NCBI RefSeq assembly: GCF_910592395.1
Contig: NC_088318.1
Span: 1,612,001-1,676,000 of the forward strand
Direction of reading: 5' to 3'
DNA length: 64,000 bases
Origin: Lineus longissimus
Lineage: Eukaryota > Nemertea > Pilidiophora > Heteronemertea > Lineidae
Position 1 is the first letter of the stretch. Each line of letters opens with the position of its first letter. Below, piece by piece: positions 24,916 to 64,000 of this stretch. The notes beneath the pieces were generated by a model. That model ran no database searches. It saw nothing but the letters and a program-made list of their open reading frames with translations, and had not been told where the DNA came from. The position numbers were made by a program, and so were the translations under genes.

Positions 24916-26279
24916 CAGTTTCCGTGTTGATTGTTATTAATCAGGTCATTGTATCTCTGGAGCAGGAGGATGAGTCATCTCTCTGACCGATCTATTATGG
25001 ACCACACCCTCCTTGCCGCTGGGGAATATTCAATTGGTGTACAAAGTTGTCTTTCTCAGTGAATGGATACTGCTGCCTGTTAAAAATTACCCAGAGGACA
25101 AGTGCAGTCTCTCCCTTCTTAGAGCAACCAGGTCCCATTGTCATTGAGCCAGCATACTTTTTATTAGTGATTTAGTGAAACTTTTGTGTGAAAGCAAGGG
25201 GATATTAATACCGCCATGGTGAAAGTAATTGTTTGGCGATAAAATTACAAAGTCAGGTCAAGTGAGGGCAAGGATGGTGCTCGAGATCCCACCAATTACT
25301 TTGATTAAAGCAATGGGAATTGTCACAGGAGGCGATATAAAAAATCGGCTGTGATATCACTTTCATTCTGATAGACTGATGACAAAGAATTCCAAAAAGG
25401 CTGAACATATGAGTCATAATCCTGGGTCATAATTTGACCCTCGAGTCAAAGGCATAATGAATGACAAGTACATGGTGTGTACCGACACAGTAGATATACA
25501 GGTACGTCAACCATCTGGTGACGTCATGGTGAACCCACCCCAATGGAAAGAATTTCTGGCTCTTGCATGAGTTGGTGTTACCCCACTACACTTTATAGAA
25601 CTGCTTAAATATGGGATTTATATAACTTCAATACAAAAAAAATAAAATATAAAAACAACTCCTGCATACAAAGTTGTATTTCTTGAAAGGTGATTGATCA
25701 CTGATAATTTGCTATAAACGACTCTGCGCAATAATTGACAATTTTCCAGCGGGAGGTTCACCGTCTAATCCAAGAGCCAATTACAATACGATTCCACTTA
25801 ATTGCCATTTGTAGCACGGCACCAAAAACGAACCGAAGCTACCATCGATTTCAAATTATTCCATCCGTCCGCTTGGATTATATAACCGTCCATTTATTTG
25901 TAAACACAATAGGAATACAATTGATCATATCGGATTAATCAAAAGTTCTGGATTATTGTGACAAAAACGAAGAAATCGAAGGAACTTTTGAAAAAATAGT
26001 TGCGTTTTGTGTACACACACACTGTACATGGTGTAGTGCATTATAATACACTGTGTATAAAAATTGACACCTGTACTGTGAACTGCTGATTCTCAACAAT
26101 TTCGTCTCCATTCCATCCCATACTGTGAGATACCTGGAGATAAACGTACCGTCCTAACCATTCTATATTATACCTGTCTTCGAAAATGACAACTTTTTGC
26201 TGCTGTTGTTGACTTTGATGTGGTGTTAGAGACCATATTTTCCATTGTGTCTTCACCTCGATTGACCCAAATATCCAAG
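24916..26279. other. intergenic region and putative cadherin 5' UTR/promoter
   Basis: No gene is visible between the rhophilin 3' end and the cadherin start codon. The last few hundred bases probably contain the cadherin promoter and 5' leader. The sequence does not show a TATA box or initiator that I would defend. Confidence 0.45.
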
Positions 26280-57221
<30,942 letters not shown>

Positions 57222-57650
57222 GCATTTTGTAAGGTGGGAATCATTCAAAAAATGCATTGGTTGCACCGAAATGTTTTATATCAAAGAATTTACATGAGAA
57301 TTTTACATGTTTTTTACAAGATGATGTTTTCAAATCATAAAATGCTTACTTCTCTGTGTCCTCAACCTCCATTCGTGTACAGCTGCCGAGACTTTATTGG
57401 GTGTCTCAAAAAAAAGTTTTGACCTCGAAAATACTTCGAGCTGTTGTGGGAAACCAAGTATGTTATGAATTGTGCTAGCATTTGATCTGTTCAGTGAAAT
57501 GATATCGATCACGACTTTTGTATATAGAACAGTAGGCACTGTCATATTGGTAACCAAGCAATGATTTCTGAACAAGATAGTTATAAAATCAATTGAAAAT
57601 CATTGATTTTAACTGATAAATAAAAAGTTTATATTGGTCTGTCTGATTGG
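57222..57650 (+). other. cadherin 3' UTR (proximal)
   Basis: Sequence directly after the TAA at 57219-57221. The first strong hexamer, AATAAA, is at 57619-57624. AT-rich sequence continues for several kb, so longer alternative 3' UTRs are possible. Confidence 0.5.
57619..57624 (+). promoter_or_regulatory. polyadenylation signal of cadherin
   Basis: AATAAA within GATAAATAAAAAGTTTAT, about 400 bp after the stop and followed by the T/G-rich TTGGTCTGTCTGATTGGTC. Confidence 0.5.
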
Positions 57651-60600
57651 TCTTCCCATTTAGAAACAAACTCTGCTTGATCATGGCTGAGAAATCACTG
57701 GTCTAGCTTGCTGTAGGTTACTGATGTGTTCGGTATCATTCCAAGAAGATATACGCAATAATCTTATCTGCACCGCAATTGATCCATCCATTTGAAAACA
57801 TTCCAAAAATATACACAAGTTATATATAATACTTTTACCAGAATCTGTCCATGTGTAATCCTCGCCATTCAGAATTGATTTTCTGTTTTGGACGAAAATA
57901 TCAATTCAGAAAATGTCAAAAAAACAACTATATACATGTAATAGCGAGTGAAAAGCCCAATGGAATTGCTCGAGATGCTAACAGTCATGTCCGTACTGAA
58001 TCTTGTTCACCAGCTGCATAGAAAGGGTTAATAGGCATGTATGCATTCGTTCTTGCGTCCTGTGTGTTTCACATCAAAGTAGTAGATGAAGCTGTCCATA
58101 TTTGAGATGTGTGGTAAAGTGCTATTAGTACAGTCAGTATTTTTGTCATTTGCTTACATTTGAAGACTTTCACTGTAAAACGATCCATTTTTGCAATTTT
58201 GAGAAAAAGGCTTCAGTTTGTAATTATAATGAAAATACATTGGAAGTCTTGTCTATTCTTCATTTGTATCAGTAACTGTTTATGTTATCGTTTCGTGTTC
58301 TGTAATTTGCCTGGTTGGTCCTGTAAATGTATTTAGGACGTCCAAATTGAATTCTGATTGAACATTTCTCAAAGCATTCTGTTCCTCTCTTCATCTTAGA
58401 TAAGAGATGACGAATTATTTTAGAGGGTGCTTTGAACTTGAATGTCGATTACATATGTACATTTCACTTCATGCTGGAGATTTTATATATAGTTTGCACT
58501 AAATTGTCTTAGCCACTTTTGACGAACCTGACTTAGGTGTTGAATATTTTGGTGATTTCTGTCCACTTTACCATTCTATGTTTACTTTTGCTTGTTCTAC
58601 ATTCCTCTAGGTTTATTCTTAGGTTAATATTGCTGCACATAGCTACAATTAGAGCATTTATACTTAATCTATCTTTGCGGTCTTTGTAACTTCTTTAGAA
58701 AATCTCTTAAAAAGGGATGCAAGATTTCAAAATTATTTCCAAAGTTAATATTTCTACTTATACATTCATAAAAAGTGTGACCTTGTTTCTTTTGTACGTG
58801 TTACATTATGTTTGGGGCTGATGTTCCATTCCCACGAAAGTAAGATGAGATGTTTCAGTGATATCCATCCAAATTAGACAGTTTCTCAATGTTGTTAAAA
58901 ACCTTTGGGCTCAAATTCTTATCATAAGCTTGGCTCTAGATCTCAAATTTGATCTAAGTCATCTTATCTTCTTTCTGTCTATAGCCTGGTTGTAATTTTT
59001 AGGGCGAAGACATTTTTTATCTTTACAATTATATTGTTCCAAATCATATCTGCTAAGATTAGGTGTATATTTTGTACATAAATTGGTATACATGTATATT
59101 TCATGAAATGGTAGTGTAGATTACAATGTTTTACCTTGCAAAGGATCATATGATACACAATTACTATTAATGATGTAATTTTCATGGTGCACCATCAACT
59201 TTTGAGGTGTGGGGGTTTCATATTTGATTAACAGGGTTTTTTAAACTGTATGTGGTAATTAATGTGAAAAAAACCTAAGTTCTTTCCACAAAGATTTGAG
59301 CACTTTCTTTCTAAGTTTCTTTCTGACTTATGCACAAGGAGTTGGCATTCGAAATTCAAATGTTCATAAACCTGTTAATCAAATATCGAAAGGGGAGGAG
59401 ATCGTCCGCATGTCTTTTGGAGATGTTTGTCACTATCGGAAGGACTAATAATCATGTTTTCAAACCACATGTGTCTAAAAATCAGTGTTCGATTCAGATT
59501 TGTACAGAAAGTGACCTTCGGTGATCTTGATAAAATACATGAATTTCTGTTTGCGTTGTTAAAAATTTGGTAAAGATTGGTCCAAGATATAGTGGCAACA
59601 TTTGATTGCTTGTGAACAAAATTGGGCTTAGTCGTGGTTTCTAAGTCGCGGACCTGCTGCTGTGTCTCGAAAGCTAAACAGGGTCTCTACAGTAACCATG
59701 CTGTAAATATTTTTTTCATTTTAACACTTATATATCCAACGTTGAATATGTTGCACAGAAAACACAAGGTTATTATCTCCTCAAAAGATTTTTTTGTTTA
59801 TTTTGGTCAAGAATTAATCATCCCAGTGAAAGTTTTTCTTATCAATTTCAAGTCCTGATGTGAGACAGATGTCATGATCTCCAACTTGAGAAGTGATTTG
59901 AGTTGTACCATAGTTTAGGTGTTTGTTTTCAAGATACATGTAATTAGAAATGATTGTCTATTTAGTGTAGGTTCTTGAGCTACATGTATATTCCCTCCAA
60001 GATAGTTTATAGGTAGCCGTCCTTGACGTATTACATTCCAAAAAGCTTAGAAAGATTTCATAGAAGCTACAATTTATATCAGAAAAGCATTATTATCACA
60101 CCAGACCTTACACATCATAGTAAACTGACACTCTGTGAAGGTTTTGGTTCAATACCTGCTAGCTGATAGCTAACGAAACATATATTTTCAAACATTACAT
60201 TCCAGTTGTTATAAAGTTCTTTGTCATAACACTTTGGTTATTAATTATAATGTGTCCTCGTGCATTCCTCAGACACTGAACAAAACCTTCTCCAATAAAT
60301 ACACCAGCCATCCGATCATTTGTCATCAGGCTATTACGGTTGCTTCAAGTCACTGTTTTCTCAACCAATTATTAAGCATTGTGAAACCATGACAACATTC
60401 TTCTATAGATGCGAATCACAGATTATATTAACATCATTACAGGGCGTCCCAGAAAATAGTGTTTCCAGCTACTTATATCCCAGCACCATAATACTTATTC
60501 TGAATTTTACATCAATGAAGGACTATTCATTCCCAGATAAATGAATTGGAGAAAACCAACTCAAACTCTTTATCACGTTGAGTCATTTTCATCCTTGGCA

Positions 60601-61075
60601 TTTTTGATCTTCATGTTTATTATTATTTGAGCTGATTTTCTGAGCTGATTTTCTGAGGCGCCCTGTACAACTCAACACCATGAGATTCAATCTCTTTTGA
60701 ATATTTCGATCTCGCTTCACTCAGTGTTGAAGGGTTTTGTATCACATTTGCCTGTTTTCATTTTGAACGGATGTAAATATAGAAAAAATAAAAGTATTTT
60801 TACATTGAGAAACCCACACATCGGTGTTGTTTTCACTTTCTTAGAGATTACTGTCCCCCTCTCATGCAGTGACATGTTGCTGTATATGAACATTCAGTCC
60901 TATGCCAAGTTCATTATTCATATGTCAATGTTCTGTGGGGTATCAACACCCCTCGGGCAGCATTTTCATATGGTCTTCACATCGGCTTGCATTTGGCCAC
61001 TCTCAATAACAAAGAATGTGGCCATTGGAGTGCTCTTCCTGTCTGTACAGTATCATCTGCTTGTGACGCACTTGT
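57651..61075. other. AT-rich intergenic or extended 3' UTR
   Basis: No exon-like or domain-bearing frame. A 179-residue frame at 60697-61236 has no family features and runs into tandem repeats. Contains one mariner-like MITE. Confidence 0.5.
60440..60667. mobile_element. mariner-like MITE with GGCGCC ends
   Basis: Left end TACAGGGCGTCCCAGAAAAT; the right end reads GATTTTCTGAGGCGCCCTGTA, its near reverse complement. About 228 bp with TA flanks. The short tandem GAGCTGATTTTCT, GAGCTGATTTTCT lies just inside the right terminus. Confidence 0.7.
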
Positions 61076-61668
61076 TCACAACAGTGAGTCCCAATACACC
61101 ATCGCCCAGTACTGGTAATGATCTTTCTCCAAGATGGGTTGTTCCCCCAATGCCCTATATGCCCAGAGCTGGCACTGATCTGTCTTCAAGATGGGTTGTT
61201 CCCCCACACCCAGAGCTGGCACTGATCTGTCCTTAAGACAGGCTGTTCCCCTAATAGCGCGCACACAGAGCTGGCTGTCTCCAGACGGATTGTTCCCCAA
61301 GTTCACCATCGCCCAGAGCAAGCACTGATCTGTCCTCTATTGGGTTGCCCCATGGATAAGTTAAGAGTCTAGTCGCGATACGTTCGTTATATTGACATTG
61401 TGATGTTGTTGGTCATGAACATATCCACTATTTATAGTATTGAATTCATTGGTGGTGGTCACAATCTACGTCGATCGGTGTTGGTGCCCAGGTTGCACTG
61501 CAGCATTCGTCAGAATGCTGAAGCTGATGAAATGCTCCATTATTGCCCTTGGCCAACAAGAAACTGTCCAGCAGTCAATACCATAGTTCTCGTTCATCAT
61601 TGACGATCTCAAATGCGATTGGGAAGCCATCTACAGGTTGCCACTCAAACTAATAGACTTCTGGGCTT

Positions 61669-61842
61669 AAGGAATTGAACCCGAGGCGGAGGACCTTGGT
61701 TGAGTTACCAAGACACTCGAGGGTGGAGCTAAAATACAGTCCAAACCCGAGCCGACAGGCGAGGGTTTGGACGAAATTTTAGCTCCACCCGAGAGTGTCT
61801 TGGTAACTCAACCAAGGTCCGAAGCCGAGGGTTCAATTCCTT
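61669..61842. repeat. long hairpin inside the foldback element
   Basis: AAGGAATTGAACCCGAGGCG ... CCTTGGTTGAGTTACCAAGA ... GTCCAAACCC at the left pairs with GGGTTTGGAC ... TCTTGGTAACTCAACCAAGG ... TTCAATTCCTT at the right. About 80-bp arms with a central loop of a few bases. Confidence 0.9.
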
Positions 61843-62323
61843 AATCTAAAATACCTCAAACTTAAAAAGATAGGCCACGAAATAACTTGAATATGTGCGA
61901 ATTTGGCAAATTCCATCCATCGCCTGCCCGGAGCGCCGGTAGCGACGTTGTTTACATTATGTTACGGCAGCCCGTATAGGAAGTCCGGATCGGCTCGCTC
62001 AAGTGACGCTAAAATCCGCGCAAATGGGCTATTTGGAGCGTTTTTCTCAGCAAATATGTGTAGTGCTCATTAAAAAACTTAGGGTGGTTGATGCTTCCTT
62101 GGCTGATTTGTGTTTGAAGCAGTGTTTTGAGAGCCTCAAACTTCTGAAGTGAGCTGTGTGCATGGTTCCACATTTTAGTGCAACCCGAGGGAACTTTGGT
62201 AGAGCATCTTGGTTGCGTGTCCAAAACACTCCACTCTCAGAACGAGGCTTATGCATTTTCCATTTAAAAGTTGACTTTACGGTACCAAGGTATTTTAGAA
62301 TTCAAGTCCAAACTCGCAGACGA

Positions 62324-62483
62324 TATTTGGTTCCTTTTAAGTCCACAGGGGGGCGTGGGTGTTGAATCTGATTTCGTGACAGTCGTAACCATTTTTTTCA
62401 CATTTATTGCAGGAAAAAATGGTTACGACTGTCACGAAATCAGATTCAACACCCACGCCCCCTGTGGACTTAAAAGGAACCAA
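62324..62483. repeat. near-perfect long hairpin inside the foldback element
   Basis: A ~70-bp arm from TTTGGTTCCTTTTAAGTCCA to GACAGTCGTAACCATTTTTT is mirrored almost base for base to 62483, with a ~15-nt loop (CACATTTATTGCAGG). The very low arm divergence suggests recent formation or gene conversion. Confidence 0.95.
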
Positions 62484-63021
62484 ATTGTACTTGAAGCCCA
62501 GAAGTCTATTAGTTTGAGTGGCAACCTGTAGATGGCTTCCCAATCGCATTTGAGATCGTCAATGATGAACGAGTTCTAACTGTGGTATTGACTGCTGGAC
62601 AGTTTCTTGTTGGCCAAGGGCAATAATGGAATATTTCATCAGCTTCGGCATTCTGACGAGTGCTACAGACCAGACCTGTGCTGCACTAGGCAATAGTGTA
62701 TTTGGGGAACAACCCATCCAGAAGACAGATCAGTGCTTGCTCTGGGTGATGGCGTATTGGGGAACAACCCATGATTGTATCACAAGGCAATGCAAAGGTG
62801 AGCGCAGGTGGCCACGACACCAGTCAGGGGGCAGAAGAGAGTGATGTGCTTCGCAAATGGAAACCACCGACCAATCTGCAGGGCTAATGGAGTTGATACA
62901 ATTGATCGACCTGTGGTACCTCATCTGCCAGGGACAATATCATGACTTTATTTGGTAGAGCCATCCTGCTGTAAAACCTGTCAAGAGGCCCAGCCTGACC
63001 ATGGATGGTCTTCATGAAAGA

Positions 63022-63117
63022 ACTACGCCATCGCCATCTTCAGGGCAAGGGAGGAACTGAAAAGACTAAACGGTCTTTTTAGTTCCTGCCGTGCCCTGAA
63101 GATGGCGATGGCGCAGT
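63022..63117. repeat. hairpin with 45-bp arms and short loop
   Basis: ACTACGCCATCGCCATCTTC-AGGGCAAGGGAGGAACTGAAAAGAC pairs with GTCTTTTTAGTTCCTGCCGTGCCCTGAAGATGGCGATGGCGCAGT with about four mismatches around a TAAA loop. It stands apart from the foldback element. Confidence 0.92.
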
Positions 63118-63416
63118 TCAGATCATGCACCTTGGACAAAGTGAGGACTTCCTTGCTTTTGGTAGACATTACACAGTACACTTGAAGACAGGCACAACCT
63201 GACTGTTGAGACAACTCACGTACCTCGGACAACAATGTCCTTTTCGAGCTTTTCATTTCCAGGGTAAGCGACCATTCCAAATGTTAATCTGCTTCAGCTG
63301 GTACATATCAATGGGTTCTCAAGAGTGTGTGATCGTTTTCAATCTGGCTTTAAACAATTCATAGCCAAAACAAGAAAAAGAATGAAAAAAGACATCAATT
63401 ATCAAGAGTAGTAATC

Positions 63417-63422
63417 TTTATT
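63417..63422 (-). promoter_or_regulatory. polyadenylation signal of the right-edge gene
   Basis: AATAAA on the minus strand (GAAATAAAGATTAC), about 425 bp downstream of the stop codon at 63846-63848. It would define a 3' UTR from 63845 to about 63400. Confidence 0.55.
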
Positions 63423-63845
63423 TCTCAAATTTACAGATGAGACAGTAATGAAATGCATATAAAACCAGCTACTGGCAGTGTGCACTATTTTGCCATGAAA
63501 TCAAAAAGTATATGAGAAATATGGTTTAATGGTAGTACAAAGATGTCTCTGTATAAAATACATTCTGTTTTCTACAAGACATCAATGGATTACCCAAACC
63601 TGACAGACATCTTCATGTGTATGGGTGCCCAATTTCAATGAGAGGTATTCAACGGAATGTGTCATAAAGCTGTAATGACATTGGCATCCGACACTGTTTC
63701 AGACAAAATAGCGAAGCACATTTTAGAAAGTCTGCATGCACAACTTGCACCAAAGCCTACAGTACTGCACATGTACTGTTACTGACGCAAAGAAATCAAT
63801 AGTCATAGTCATAGTCCAGTCATGTTTTCCAAACTGTGGACCATA

Positions 63846-63965
63846 TCAGTTCATGAGCACTTCCAACTGTACGAGTCTTGAGTTCGTGTCCCCCGGCATC
63901 CGATACGGAATCATCCCAGCGAATGTGATCAGGGCTCGGGCTTGTCTGCGCAGCTGATTGAGATA
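63846..63965 (-). CDS. 3'-terminal coding exon of an unidentified gene (partial)
   Basis: A strong acceptor on the minus strand (CACACCTTTCCCTGTCTCTTGCAG) is followed by 120 nt with an open frame to TGA. It encodes 39 residues beginning [20 protein letters not shown] and ending [11 protein letters not shown]. Codon choice is coding-like (mixed third positions, Arg/Leu/Gln/Met-rich), a phase-0 acceptor suits the frame, and an AATAAA lies downstream. The gene continues beyond the right edge, so its identity is open. The C-terminal text looks conserved-protein-like, but I cannot assign a family. The frames on the plus strand here are shadows. Confidence 0.65.
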   Translation of the reverse strand, partial: YLNQLRRQARALITFAGMIPYRMPGDTNSRLVQLEVLMN

Positions 63966-64000
63966 CTGCAAGAGACAGGGAAAGGTGTGGACAGTTGAGT

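Larger units (their letters stand above)
61090..62777. mobile_element. large modular foldback (palindromic) element
   Basis: A nested inverted-repeat structure. The outer left block (61090-61346) has about four tandem units with AGAGCTGGCACTGATCTGTC and GGGTTGTTCCCC; inverted counterparts lie at 62700-62777. An inner arm, 61515-61668 (CATTATTGCCCTTGGCCAAC ... TAGACTTCTGGGCTT), is mirrored at 62492-62660 with few differences. Two further hairpins lie inside (61669-61842 and 62324-62483). The centre (about 61850-62320) is unique and GC-richer. No transposase is seen. This fits a foldback-type element or an arrangement of nested inverted duplications. Confidence 0.75.

Noticed and set aside
60697-61236. 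179-residue plus-strand frame
   Set aside because: No recognisable domain, low-complexity AT-rich origin, and it enters the foldback tandem repeats. Probably chance.

Overview
This is a eukaryotic (animal) genomic window. Genes are split into many small GT-AG exons, introns and spacers are AT-rich, and there are several families of short interspersed and foldback repeats. The cadherin has the non-chordate classic-cadherin layout (many EC repeats, a membrane-proximal EGF/laminin-G block, one membrane helix, a catenin-binding tail). That points to a marine-type invertebrate bilaterian, plausibly a lophotrochozoan; the species cannot be fixed from the sequence alone.

Layout. About 1-1990: non-coding DNA with a mariner-like MITE. 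1991-2326 (-): a small intact DUF4326-family ORF. 3613-12866 (-): a complete 14-exon acinus gene, 761 aa, with SAP domain, RRM and RNPS1-binding region, an RS-rich splicing/exon-junction factor. 12867-14338: a divergent intergenic region holding two inverted copies of a ~75-bp module, one about 200 bp upstream of each flanking start codon. 14339-23743 (+): a complete 15-exon rhophilin gene, 651 aa, HR1-BRO1-PDZ, a Rho-GTP effector scaffold. 26280-57221 (+): a complete 33-exon classic cadherin of DN-cadherin type, 3010 aa. 57222-63400: 3' UTR, intergenic DNA, a mariner-like MITE and a large foldback/palindrome cluster. 63846-63965 (-): the 3'-terminal coding exon of a gene that continues beyond the right edge.

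I built all three long gene models by hand from splice sites. Every exon-exon junction keeps frame and the totals are exact multiples of three, which is strong internal support. The three proteins work in different processes (mRNA splicing and apoptosis; Rho signalling and endosomal scaffolding; adherens junctions), so I see no operon-like functional unit.

Most of the unusual content lies in introns and spacers. The strongest novel candidate is a 1.6-kb LTR-flanked element (28265-29860) in cadherin intron 1. It has TG...CA terminal repeats and a 4-bp target duplication but no gag or pol. It carries a myosin-tail-like coiled-coil reading frame instead, which looks like a gene-capturing non-autonomous LTR element. 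Others are the mirrored promoter modules between acinus and rhophilin, a pre-miRNA-like hairpin in cadherin intron 2, a duplicated decoy splice acceptor before cadherin exon 15, a possible frame extension of rhophilin at an A7 run, and near-perfect long hairpins at the right end.
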